DNA of 64,000 nucleotides, from NCBI GenBank assembly GCA_017621885.1, contig JAGASD010000006.1, forward strand, positions 1 through 64,000. Reading direction: 5' to 3'. Below the pieces are notes generated by a model. That model did not search any database and was not told where the DNA came from. It saw only the letters and a program-made list of their open reading frames with translations. The DNA comes from Clostridia bacterium. Lineage in GTDB: Bacteria; Bacillota; Clostridia; Oscillospirales; Acutalibacteraceae. Below are positions 19,898-28,700 of the stretch, in pieces; position 1 is the first letter of the stretch, and each line of letters starts with the position of its first letter. Made by a program: the position numbers and the translations under genes.

Positions 19898-19949
19898 TAA
19901 AAATACATCCTCTCAAAATAATAAAAGTGTATTGCAAACATTCCAAAAT

Positions 19950-19978
19950 ATTATACAAAAATTGTTATGAAATGTCAA
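19950..19978 (-). promoter_or_regulatory. Sigma-A promoter of greA
   Basis: TTGACA (19973-19978) and TATAAT (19950-19955) with a 17-nt spacer on minus, 53 nt upstream of the start codon. Confidence 0.8.
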
Positions 19979-20146
19979 GGAAAATTATAGGCATAAAAAT
20001 TTTTTTAAATAAAAAGCACCATCGGTTTATTTCATATAAATAATAACAGTTTTTAGCTTCTATACTGTGGGGGGATATTGAAAAAAATCAAAATTTATAT
20101 TACTATGGTTATATTACTTAACTTGAGGAAAAAAGAGGGAAAAACA

Positions 20147-21016
20147 ATGAACGAAAACGAAAAAAATCCTTACACAGAAAAACCTAAGGACCGAAGCAGA
20201 CTGAGACACAAGGCCGGTATGGCATACTACGGTACTTTACGCAAATTACTATGGATAAAAAAGCGCAAAATCTTTGCAAAAACCTTTTCAGAAAAGCCCT
20301 TGCCATACAAATACACAGAGCATCAGACCATTCTTCTGAGAAAGCTTAAAGACGTTGATATGTGGTTGCAGGAAAACAAAATAATCAACTTAAAGCTTGC
20401 GGCAAAAAAGCTTAACGGTATCACAATAAGACCCGGTGAGGTATTCAGCTATTGGTATCTTATCGGCAAACCTTCACGCAGAAAAGGCTATGTTGACGGT
20501 ATGATTTTAAAAAACGGCGGCTTTGAGCCCGGTGTCGGCGGTGGTCTTTGCCAGATGTCAAATATGATTTTCTGGATGGCTATACATACACCCTTAACCA
20601 TTGTAGAGCGTCATCGCCACGGATACGACGTATTTCCCGACTCCAACCGCACACAGCCCTTCGGAAGCGGTGCAACCTGCTACTATCCTCACGGTGACCT
20701 GATGATTCAAAACAACACAGAAGATACTTACCAGATTCTTATTAACGTCGGCAAAAAGAATCTTGAAGGTGAAATCCGTGTTTCATCAGAGCCGAAATAT
20801 AAATTTGAAATTAATGAAGAAAACCATAAAATGGTATGCGAATATTGGGGCGGTTATACACGCCAGAATGAAATTTATCAGACAGCATATGACCTTGATG
20901 GCAATTTCCTCGAAAAAAATCTTGTTGTAAAAAACTATGCAATTATGATGTATTCACCGTTTCTCAGCGATCCGAACGCAAACACAAACGAAAGCGAGAA
21001 TACTCAAACAAAATAA
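20147..21016 (+). CDS. VanW family protein
   Basis: The protein is 289 residues from ATG 20147, chosen because AGAGGG lies 7 nt upstream. A TTG at 20078 behind a G-run could give a 312-residue form. LRLAAKKLNGITIRPGE-type sequence, GGFEPGVGGGLCQMSNMI and the VERHRHGYDVFPD region match the VanW domain found beside vancomycin-resistance genes in enterococci. No vanA, vanH or vanX homologue is nearby, so resistance should not be inferred. The role of the domain is unknown, though a link to the cell wall is suspected. The gene is monocistronic. Confidence 0.85.
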   Translation: MNENEKNPYTEKPKDRSRLRHKAGMAYYGTLRKLLWIKKRKIFAKTFSEKPLPYKYTEHQTILLRKLKDVDMWLQENKIINLKLAAKKLNGITIRPGEVFSYWYLIGKPSRRKGYVDGMILKNGGFEPGVGGGLCQMSNMIFWMAIHTPLTIVERHRHGYDVFPDSNRTQPFGSGATCYYPHGDLMIQNNTEDTYQILINVGKKNLEGEIRVSSEPKYKFEINEENHKMVCEYWGGYTRQNEIYQTAYDLDGNFLEKNLVVKNYAIMMYSPFLSDPNANTNESENTQTK

Positions 21017-21029
21017 ATATGGTAACACA

Positions 21030-21058
21030 GAAGAGCCGTGCAAAAGCACCGCTCTTCT
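21030..21058 (+). terminator. Likely terminator after the vanW-like gene
   Basis: An AAGAGC / GCTCTT outer stem and GTGC / GCAC inner stem with a C-C mismatch. The T-run is weak. Confidence 0.5.
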
Positions 21059-21121
21059 TACTTTATTAACTATTAAGTTTTAAGAACACCGTTGTTTACA
21101 ATTCCCGATTAATTAATAATA

Positions 21122-22732
21122 TTAATAATCAGACATTTCTTCGGTAAATTCAATATAATTATCAAATTCAGGATATGTATCTGTAGTATAGGAATGCTGA
21201 TTTTTAACAACAATTTTGTCGTTCACCATATATATCTGAGCAGTTGTTGCATAACCCATATGAGCTGAGAAGAAATATATACAACCGTTGTAATCTGCTA
21301 AAGCTGAATGTGATGCAGAATAAGAGCCCATATATACTGCTTTTCCGTTTTTAAAGGTGTAGAAATAATAAGTTCTGTCAGCTTCACAAGTACCGTCCTG
21401 AACTATAAGCTCAGCCACACCGTCGTCATTTATATCATGAATCGCGTACTCTTTATACATATAATCGTAACCATTATATTCTGCAGTCATCCATTTTTCC
21501 ACACATCTTAACAAAACCTTATAGTAAGCCTTTTTTTCGTTAATATTTTTGTTGTCACGCTTAACCATAAAGTCAGAATTATCAAGCGCCATAAGGAAAT
21601 TTTCGTCATATGAAATATAAGGAGCATAGGAGTCAACAAAATATTCATTATCTTCCCATATGTCAGTATCGTTTTTGTTTACTAAATACAAATCTTCTGT
21701 TTCCCCGTTTGGGAATATAAGTGTCACTCTGTTGCCGTACACACTGTACTTTAAGGACATTGTGCAATATCCGCCTGTACAAACAACTGAACCATCGGGA
21801 TAAAATGCGAAGGTATAATCATAGTCAAAGGGATACTGCCACAAGTTAGCAACTAATTCATTTTTACTATTAGCGCAAATCACAGATCCCTCACTATAGA
21901 ACCAGCTTATATAATTACCGTTTGTAGCTCTCACAGTGTATCTGTAATATGCATTTGGTGTTATTGTTGTGTCTTTAAAATAGTTAGTTGTTGAAGCACC
22001 AAGATATGTCCAGCTATTTTCCCCTGCACCGCGACGGTATAACCTGTAGCCCGTAGCTCCGTTTATCTTTGCCCAGCTTACGTTAACGTAGTTTGCACCA
22101 AAGGACGTTTTAATAGAATACGGATTAGCAAGGCGCATTGTGAAAAGGCCGTTTGTATCAAATCCACTATAATATCCGCTGCTTACAGCTCTTACGGTGT
22201 AGCGCCAATATTTACCGCTTGCAGCCTTAGTGTCAGTGAAGGTTGTGCTGTTTGTAGAACCGAGATATGTCCAGATTGTTGAGCCTGCTCCGCGACGATA
22301 TACTCTGTAGCTTGCACCTGAAACCGCACCCCACGTAAATTTAAGGCCGTTTGTGTCGTTTGTAAGGCTTGTAAGCTTGGGAGTAGCAACGCATTTAACA
22401 GAATATGTCATAGCAGCATTATAAGCGCTGTAGTTATTATTCACATCATAAGCGCGAACAGAATAAGCATAATATTTGCCGTTTGAAACGCCTTTATCTA
22501 TGATTAGTGTACCGGTGGTTGTTCCTGCAAGAACCCAACTGCTTGAGCCGCCAACTCTGCGGTAAACGTTGTATTTAACCGCACCGTCTACTTTGTTCCA
22601 ATATACCTTAACTCCTCCTACATCATTTGATGCAGTTGTTTTGGGTGTTGCAATGCTTGCTGCAACGGCACCAACACTTACAACGCTGAAAAGCATTATT
22701 ATTGCTAAAACAAAACTAAAAGCTTTTTTCAT
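21122..22732 (-). CDS. Secreted protein with three fibronectin-III-like repeats
   Basis: The 536 residues start at ATG 22732, which has AGGGG upstream and opens a clear signal peptide (MKKAFSFVLAIIMLF, cleavage after GAVAA). The 25 codons upstream lack a ribosome site. Residues of about 27-112, 113-197 and 198-285 are three homologous Fn3-like modules sharing VYRR.G..SWTYLG and YYRYTVRA. The region around 300-390 is unassigned. Near 430-460, YAIHDINDDGVAELIV resembles the Ca-binding DxNxDGxxE loop of clostridial surface proteins. It has no catalytic motif and is probably an adhesion or matrix protein. Confidence 0.78.
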   Translation of the reverse strand: MKKAFSFVLAIIMLFSVVSVGAVAASIATPKTTASNDVGGVKVYWNKVDGAVKYNVYRRVGGSSSWVLAGTTTGTLIIDKGVSNGKYYAYSVRAYDVNNNYSAYNAAMTYSVKCVATPKLTSLTNDTNGLKFTWGAVSGASYRVYRRGAGSTIWTYLGSTNSTTFTDTKAASGKYWRYTVRAVSSGYYSGFDTNGLFTMRLANPYSIKTSFGANYVNVSWAKINGATGYRLYRRGAGENSWTYLGASTTNYFKDTTITPNAYYRYTVRATNGNYISWFYSEGSVICANSKNELVANLWQYPFDYDYTFAFYPDGSVVCTGGYCTMSLKYSVYGNRVTLIFPNGETEDLYLVNKNDTDIWEDNEYFVDSYAPYISYDENFLMALDNSDFMVKRDNKNINEKKAYYKVLLRCVEKWMTAEYNGYDYMYKEYAIHDINDDGVAELIVQDGTCEADRTYYFYTFKNGKAVYMGSYSASHSALADYNGCIYFFSAHMGYATTAQIYMVNDKIVVKNQHSYTTDTYPEFDNYIEFTEEMSDY

Positions 22733-22868
22733 AAAGAAGTCCCCTTTCTTATTTATTGATAAGAAAATAATAACACAAATAATCTGTAAAATCAAACGAC
22801 CGCGCAATAAAACGATGAAAAAAGCAGTTATATTGAATGAGTGTTACCTTATAATAGACTTTTTGCAA

Positions 22869-22901
22869 AAATCCCGGACTCAGAAAATGAGCCCGGGATT
22901 T
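22869..22901 (-). terminator. Terminator of pfkA
   Basis: AAATCCCGG / CCGGGATTT plus an inner CTCA / TGAG stem with one mismatch, 24 nt past the pfkA stop. It is T-rich on minus. Confidence 0.75.
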
Positions 22902-22924
22902 ATAATTAACTATTATTCAACAAA

Positions 22925-23893
22925 TCAGATAGAAATTTCGTTTGCAATACGGTAAAGCTCCGGATCAATTGATTTCTTCATATTGAGTGCTTCAATAATA
23001 TCATAATCAACAATTTTATCGTTTTTAACAACAACGACTCTGTTACCGATATCTTCTTTAAGAAGCTTAACTGCATAGAAGCCCATCTGGCTTGCAAGAA
23101 CTCTGTCGCGAACTGAGGGTGAACCGCCACGCTGAACGTGACCGAGAACTGTTGCACGGCTTTCAACGCCTGTTTTCTGCTCAATGTACTTTGCAAGGGA
23201 GTTAACATCAATACCCTTAACACCCTCTGCAACAACGATAACGAAATGCTCTTTGCCTGTTTTCTGAGTACGTTTCATTCTCTCAATGATGTAAGAATCA
23301 ATATCGTAATCAATCTCAGGAATAAGAATACAGGTTGCACCAACAGCAATACCTGCATTAAGAGCGAGATAACCTGCGTTTCTGCCCATAACCTCAACGA
23401 TTGAGCATCTGTCGTGCGATTCTGTTGTATCACGGATTCTGTCAACCATATCCATAACGGTATTTAATGCTGTATCGTAGCCGATTGTGTAATCGCAGGA
23501 AGCAATATCATTATCGATAGTGCCGGGAATACCGATACAGGGAATACCCTTTAATGTAAGTGCACGAGCACCCTTAAAAGTACCGTCACCACCAATGGTA
23601 ACAATACCGTCAAGACCGAATTCCTTACATACCTCAACTGCCTTATCCTGAACAGCAGGGTCTGCAAATTCAGCACAACGCGCTGAATAAAGCATTGTGC
23701 CACCGCGATGAATAATATCCGAAACAGAACGAAGATTCATTTCGAACATATCACCTTCAATAAGACCTTTGTATCCGCGACGAATACCCATAACGCGCAT
23801 ACCGCTTTCGCAACCGCTTCTGACAACTGCTCTGATAGCAGCATTCATACCGGGAGCGTCGCCACCACTTGTAAGAACACCAATAGTTTTCAA
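22925..23893 (-). CDS. pfkA: ATP-dependent 6-phosphofructokinase
   Basis: This is the committed step of glycolysis, making fructose 1,6-bisphosphate from fructose 6-phosphate and ATP. It is 322 residues from TTG 23893, which lies 8 nt after GGAGG and directly precedes KTIGVLTSGGDAPGMNAAIR. The ATG at 23914 would lie upstream of the ribosome site. VTIGGDGTFKGA with GGDGT marks an ATP-type enzyme. GIPGTIDNDI carries the catalytic Asp, and VLGHVQRGGSP is the family signature. Length matches bacterial PfkA (about 320). It is a single gene. Confidence 0.95.
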   Translation of the reverse strand: MKTIGVLTSGGDAPGMNAAIRAVVRSGCESGMRVMGIRRGYKGLIEGDMFEMNLRSVSDIIHRGGTMLYSARCAEFADPAVQDKAVEVCKEFGLDGIVTIGGDGTFKGARALTLKGIPCIGIPGTIDNDIASCDYTIGYDTALNTVMDMVDRIRDTTESHDRCSIVEVMGRNAGYLALNAGIAVGATCILIPEIDYDIDSYIIERMKRTQKTGKEHFVIVVAEGVKGIDVNSLAKYIEQKTGVESRATVLGHVQRGGSPSVRDRVLASQMGFYAVKLLKEDIGNRVVVVKNDKIVDYDIIEALNMKKSIDPELYRIANEISI

Positions 23894-23936
23894 CTTCAGA
23901 ACCTCCAAACACATAATGTATTATTAAATCTTGTGA

Positions 23937-23965
23937 ATTATATCACAGTTATTCAAATTAAACAA
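23937..23965 (-). promoter_or_regulatory. Sigma-A promoter of pfkA
   Basis: TTGTTT (23960-23965), a 17-nt spacer and a perfect TATAAT (23937-23942) on minus, 44 nt from the TTG start. Confidence 0.65.
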
Positions 23966-23989
23966 GACTAAAAGACAAATTTTGTAAAT

Positions 23990-25825
23990 TCATCCTCTTA
24001 AAACCACATTTTCGTCGCCGAAAATCAAGTTTAATTCTTTAATCAACGGCTTATTTACGTCAATAAGATAATCTTTTCCCATAAATTCATATTTTTGAGT
24101 ACTGCTGAAATACAGATAAACAGGAACATTACCTTCAAAAATTGATAAAAGATTTCTCAAGTCGGGAATTTTTTTCTCATCATTTTTACCGATTCTTATA
24201 AATAAGCCTTTTTTCTGCTTTGACGTATCCGTTTTAGGTGTTGACTCAGCAGCCTTAGGTGCGACGCTGATTTTTTCGGCAAGAAGCTTAATTTCTTCAT
24301 CCTTTACGGAAATACGACCTTCAACAAGAATAATGCTGCCCGCAAAAAGCAAGCCGGAATGTGCTGCAAAAATCTTAGGAAAAACAATCATCTCGATATT
24401 GCCGTATAAATCCTCCACATCGCAAAACGCCATAATCTCATCACGTTTTGTAAATTTCTTTTTTGACGATGTTACTATTCCGATAAAATTAACCTTCTGA
24501 TTGTCAATTAATTTTTCTTTTTTTGTTTCAATGTATTCAAGCAATTCAACGGTTTTCGGGCATCGCAGCCTTTGAGTTATATCTTTGTATTCTTCCAAAG
24601 GATGACCCGAAAAATAAAGACCGGCCACTTCTTTTTCAAAATTCAGAATTTCATTTTTAGGCAATTCGTCACATTTTGAAAACTGCGGCTCGCTTGAAAA
24701 ATCCTCACCGCCGAAAACAGAAAACATATCCAGCTGTCCGCCTGCATACATACTGTTTTCTTTTGCGGCACTTTCAACTGCAAGGTCAATATTTCTGAGC
24801 ATTTCGCAACGGTTCAAATCAAGCCCGTCAAGAGCACCTGCTTTTATAAGACATTCAAGAGCACGTCTGTTAAGCTCGGTGCCGCTGACCCTTTTACAAA
24901 AATCCCAGAAGCTTTTAAACTGCCCCTGTGCCTTTCTCTCTTTAACAATTTTTTGGATTAAAGCCCTGCCGATGTTTTTTATACCCAAAAGCGGGAAAAC
25001 AATGACATCATTTTTTACAGAAAACCGCTCATTACTATGATTGATATGCGGCGGTAAAACCTTTGTTTTAAGCCTTTCGCATTCATTTATATACAGTGCG
25101 GTTTTTGAAACGTCACCAATTACACTTGTGAGCAGTGCAGCCATAAACGCTTTCGGATATTTTACCTTGAGGTATGCAGTCTGATAGGCAATAAGTCCGT
25201 AAGCCGCCGTATGGCTCTTGTTGAAGCCGTAAGAAGCAAATGAAATCATATCCGAAAAAACATCCCCTGCTGTTTTTTTATCAATCCCCCTTCTCACCGC
25301 GCCCTCAATAACAACTTCACCGTTTTGGTTCTGAAGACCGTTTATAAAAATCTCACGCTCATTTTCCATAACGTCGCGTTTCTTTTTACTCATAGCTCTG
25401 CGAACAACATCGGCGCGACCGTAAGAATATCCGGCAAGAGTTCTGAAAACCTGCATTACCTGTTCCTGGTAAACCATGCAACCGTTTGTTTCATCAAGAA
25501 TATCTTTAAGCTCGGGTGTTCTGTAGCTGATGTGCTCGGGATTTTTTCTATTGTCAAGGTACGTATCGATAAAGAACATAGGGCCCGGTCTGTAAAGTGC
25601 AATTGCCGCAGCAATATCAGAAAATCTTTCAGGCTTCATATTCACAATCAGGTTAGTCATACCTGCAGATTCACATTGAAAAATACCAATTGTATTGCCT
25701 GCCGACATTTCTTCAAAGACACCGTTGTAATCAAGGGGTATTTTTGAAATATCAAAATTCTGCTCAGTCTTTTTTACTTCTTCAACAGCATCGTTTATAA
25801 CAGTAAGGGTGCGCAATCCGAGGAA
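23990..25825 (-). CDS. dnaE: DNA polymerase III subunit alpha, exon 2 (C-terminal 611 residues)
   Basis: This exon begins with TTC CTC GGA, completing the conserved DnaE motif KMD|FLGLRTLTVIND directly after the group II intron. It carries the fingers and C-terminal parts. GIFQCESAGM, AAIALYRPGPM, NKSHTAAYGLIAYQTAYLK, the helix-hairpin-helix region (CLIKAGALDGL) and the OB fold (VNFIGIVTSSKKKFT) appear in order. Residues 548-1158 of the spliced product are encoded here. The unspliced frame upstream (MLTVFITYHY) is intron sequence and should not be taken as an independent start. Exons 1 and 2 together give 1158 residues, the normal DnaE1 length. Confidence 0.92.
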   Translation of the reverse strand, partial: FLGLRTLTVINDAVEEVKKTEQNFDISKIPLDYNGVFEEMSAGNTIGIFQCESAGMTNLIVNMKPERFSDIAAAIALYRPGPMFFIDTYLDNRKNPEHISYRTPELKDILDETNGCMVYQEQVMQVFRTLAGYSYGRADVVRRAMSKKKRDVMENEREIFINGLQNQNGEVVIEGAVRRGIDKKTAGDVFSDMISFASYGFNKSHTAAYGLIAYQTAYLKVKYPKAFMAALLTSVIGDVSKTALYINECERLKTKVLPPHINHSNERFSVKNDVIVFPLLGIKNIGRALIQKIVKERKAQGQFKSFWDFCKRVSGTELNRRALECLIKAGALDGLDLNRCEMLRNIDLAVESAAKENSMYAGGQLDMFSVFGGEDFSSEPQFSKCDELPKNEILNFEKEVAGLYFSGHPLEEYKDITQRLRCPKTVELLEYIETKKEKLIDNQKVNFIGIVTSSKKKFTKRDEIMAFCDVEDLYGNIEMIVFPKIFAAHSGLLFAGSIILVEGRISVKDEEIKLLAEKISVAPKAAESTPKTDTSKQKKGLFIRIGKNDEKKIPDLRNLLSIFEGNVPVYLYFSSTQKYEFMGKDYLIDVNKPLIKELNLIFGDENVVLRG

Positions 25826-25885
25826 ATAGTGATAGGTAATGAACACCGTCAGCATTATCTGTTACGGGTCATTTTCCCCCACTTC

Positions 25886-25919
25886 ACACCGTACGTGCGA
25901 CTTTCATCGCATACGGCGT
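25886..25919 (-). ncRNA. Group II intron domain V
   Basis: A 34-nt hairpin: an 8-bp lower stem ACGCCGTA / TACGGTGT (including a G-T), bulge CG, upper stem TGCGAT / GTCGCA and a GAAA loop. The catalytic-triad position reads CGC rather than the commoner AGC. Confidence 0.88.
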
Positions 25920-25991
25920 TCCATCGTGAATAATAGACTTCGGTAATCTACTTTCGAATGATGTCAGAAACATATTATCGTTTAATAATAT

Positions 25992-27851
25992 CTAATTCAA
26001 TTTCTTGCGGTATTTAGCAAGTCTTTTCTTTGTGTCTTCTGACAGTTTTTCAGGCAATTCATCATTATGAATTAGTTTGTGACAGTATTCGTGCACTGTA
26101 ATAAGATATTTGGTCTTATTGACTTCGTTTATGGGAAGTTTGGGTGAAATGTGGTGTATGCGAACCTCATTCGGTTCTACATAGCCAGTACATATCTTGC
26201 ATTTTCCTTTATCACGATTGTACACATAGGGTCGGTTCATAAAGTATTCGAAATTGTATAAAGGGCTTTTGTTAGTTCTAATGTAGAGAGCGTGTTCCGA
26301 GGAATTTACTTCATCTACTCGAACCTTGAGACCTTTTTTTCGCATTCTTTTGTTGTAAAGTTCTCTACCTTCGGGAGTGTAAGGAGTTTCCTTTTGGTTC
26401 TTTGCATTTGGGTTCTCCCATTTGGCAAAGTTTATATCAGTTATTCCTATATACATTCCATTGTATTCAATTGCTGGTATGTGAGCATTGTGCCCACTGT
26501 GCAATCCGATTAGGTTAGAAACTTTGTTAGCTTTGACCCATTTACCTCCATAGCGTTTAAGTGATTTATATGCTGTGTATTTTAATTTCCACGCATACTT
26601 GCGAACCACAACGCTAATTTGGTCACACATACTGTAGTAATTTATTAGTCCCACTATTATTGAATTAACTCTGGTTACATTCTGTATAAGCCTCTCTCTG
26701 TCTGATGTTGGTGTTTTCCTAATCATAAACAGTTCCTGACTTAGACTTTTCATTTTCCTGTCAAACCTTTGTTTTTCAGGGTAAACCTTTGAGACCCATT
26801 TTCCATTCTTATTTACTAATTTAATTTCAGCCCCTAAAAACTTTACAGGCTTACTTTTGACATTAGTTATCAGAGTTTTTTCTTCCGAAAGTTCAAGCTT
26901 GAGAGTATCTTGTAGATATCTTTTGGCTTTATATTTCAGTTTCGTTGCATCTTCTTTGCTATCTGTAAGGATAACCCAATCATCTGCATATCTGATAAAG
27001 TAGGCGGTTTTAAGACAGCTATGATTTCTCATAGCGGTAAGTTCGCCATCTCTTCTGGTGTGGGGTCTTTTGAGCTTTTTTCTTTCGAAGTCGCCCGCAA
27101 TAAAGTGGTCAAACCGATTTAAGTATATATTTGCAAGTAGGGGTGAAATGACACCACCTTGCGGTGTTCCCATTTCACTCGTTCTACATTCATTCATAAC
27201 TCCTGCTTTAAGCATTTGTTTGATGATTGCTAATACCCTCTTGTCTCTGATGCCGATTTCCCATAGACTTTTAATCATTACATTGTGGTTTATGTTATCA
27301 AAGAAACCTTTGATATCTCCTTCGACTACCCAGTGACATTTAGCAATGTGGCAAAGTCTTTTAATTCTATCGATTACCATATCGGCTGACCTCATAGGTC
27401 TAAAGCCATAGGAATGTTCGAAGAACTGTCCCTCTGCTATGGGTTCAAGAATGTTCTTGACACATTGTTGTATTATTCGGTCTGAGATTGTTGGAATTCC
27501 GAGTGGTCTGAGTTCAGATTTACCCGGTTTGGGTATGTAAACTCTTTTTACGGCATCTGGATGATAGTCGTATAATTTCTTACGCACCATCTCTATAACT
27601 TCATCATATTTCATATTCAGGCAATCATCTATAACTTTTCCGTCAATACCTGCGGTATGGCTTCCTTTGTTACTTTTGATTTTATGAATAGCTGAAAGTA
27701 TGTTGGGTTCAGATGCTATGATTTCCAGAATTCCAGTAAAATTACTTTTCTGTCTATTATCATAATTCTGTTTTGCCGTTAAATATAGGTCTTGTAAGAG
27801 TTCGTTGAGTTCCTTTTCGTTTACAGGAACCTTGTTAAGTTTTGTCCCCAT
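25992..27851 (-). CDS. ltrA: Group II intron reverse transcriptase/maturase with HNH domain
   Basis: The 619-residue intron-encoded protein has RT motifs in order: IPKPGKSELRPLGIP (106-120), the FRP region at 150-152, EGDIKGFFDNIN (177-188), GTPQGGVISPLLANI (228-242) and the catalytic YADD (288-291). The X/maturase domain follows. The C-terminal HNH endonuclease (about 541-619) has CKIC, RIHHISP and HEYCHKLIH. All key residues are present, so it should be able to splice and retrohome. The start ATG 27851 has AGGGGGTGAT upstream. The protein binds its own intron RNA and is translated from unspliced dnaE transcript or from an intron promoter. Confidence 0.95.
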   Translation of the reverse strand: MGTKLNKVPVNEKELNELLQDLYLTAKQNYDNRQKSNFTGILEIIASEPNILSAIHKIKSNKGSHTAGIDGKVIDDCLNMKYDEVIEMVRKKLYDYHPDAVKRVYIPKPGKSELRPLGIPTISDRIIQQCVKNILEPIAEGQFFEHSYGFRPMRSADMVIDRIKRLCHIAKCHWVVEGDIKGFFDNINHNVMIKSLWEIGIRDKRVLAIIKQMLKAGVMNECRTSEMGTPQGGVISPLLANIYLNRFDHFIAGDFERKKLKRPHTRRDGELTAMRNHSCLKTAYFIRYADDWVILTDSKEDATKLKYKAKRYLQDTLKLELSEEKTLITNVKSKPVKFLGAEIKLVNKNGKWVSKVYPEKQRFDRKMKSLSQELFMIRKTPTSDRERLIQNVTRVNSIIVGLINYYSMCDQISVVVRKYAWKLKYTAYKSLKRYGGKWVKANKVSNLIGLHSGHNAHIPAIEYNGMYIGITDINFAKWENPNAKNQKETPYTPEGRELYNKRMRKKGLKVRVDEVNSSEHALYIRTNKSPLYNFEYFMNRPYVYNRDKGKCKICTGYVEPNEVRIHHISPKLPINEVNKTKYLITVHEYCHKLIHNDELPEKLSEDTKKRLAKYRKKLN

Positions 27852-28364
27852 AGGTAATCACCCCCTATGGTTAGTTCGTATCGCTCAACGGCTACCTTAA
27901 CAATTGAAGCTATCTTACATCATTCTATTCACGACTATGCCCCTTCGCTCCACAGACATTACTCTGCTTCATCACTACTACGGGCTGCTGTCCCTCAAAT
28001 ACATAGGTCATTTCCTACCTATTAGAAACATCGGTTCTTAAAAACCTTGTCATTTTCTTTTGAGGTTCATTTGTTCCGTTAAATCTATCCTTTAATTATA
28101 GTAACTTAGCCTTTGCCTTTAACCCGTAAACCATTCTTTTTTCCACTGTCGAAGGAATAAGAACTCCTAACCATTTTAATGGATAGGAACAGTAACCGCA
28201 ATGGACAATACCGTTACTGCGATTTAAACCCCTATGGGGGCAACCCAACTTTCGTCAGGGTCTCTAAATCACGAGCCTTTCATACGGCAATTTCTGGTGA
28301 GTAGGCATATTACATTTTACAGGACCCCCGATTTACTTCACTACCATATAGTCTACTTTAATAT

Positions 28365-28626
28365 TTTCAAGCGGGCGGGTTCTAACCACTTTTGAACCAA
28401 CTTTACTCCTATTATTTCTTCTATTTAGGTGTTTTTCAACCGACTTCACCGTGCTTTATACGATGTTAGTTTAAGTTAATATCGCATAACGGAGTATTAG
28501 GGAGTGAGGTATCGACATTTACCTCGTAAGTGGGATTTCACCACTCAAATCGATTTAACAGTTAAGCAAACTCTTTACTATATACTTTCCAGCAGGCGGG
28601 TTCTGACCACTTTTGTACCAACTGTA
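28365..28626 (-). repeat. Pair of 41-nt imperfect direct repeats in intron domain I
   Basis: 28365-28405 and 28586-28626 match at 36 of 41 positions, share the core GGCGGGTTCT and CCACTTTTG, and are 221 nt apart. Both lie in the 5' ribozyme portion of the intron. Confidence 0.75.
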
Positions 28627-28700
28627 CTTGTATATTTCATTCATTTGCTCCGCTAATTTGTTTTCCTTTCGGAAGGGTTTCATTAGCGAACAAATCGCAC

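Larger units (their letters stand above)
25826..28700 (-). mobile_element. Complete group II intron with maturase, inserted in dnaE
   Basis: The element is 2875 nt on minus. The 5' end after exon 1 GAT reads GTGCG, the group II consensus. The 3' end reads AT before exon 2 TTC. Domain V (34 nt, 25886-25919) is intact, with a GAAA tetraloop and a 2-nt CG bulge. Domain VI follows. The maturase ORF (25992-27851) sits in the domain IV position, and about 850 nt of 5' ribozyme (27852-28700) precede it. ATCCATT on the intron strand (28178-28184) is a perfect 7-nt complement of the last seven exon bases AATGGAT, a good EBS1/IBS1 pair. Boundaries follow from restoring the DnaE frame and agree with both consensus ends. 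No stretch outside the maturase looks coding. Confidence 0.93.

Noticed and set aside
20147-21016. Vancomycin resistance locus
   Set aside because: Only a VanW-domain gene is present. No ligase, dehydrogenase, dipeptidase or two-component genes are nearby.
25826-25855. Apparent start of a separate dnaE C-terminal protein (MLTVFITYHY...)
   Set aside because: These codons are the 3' end of the intron. The DnaE sequence proper starts at 25825.
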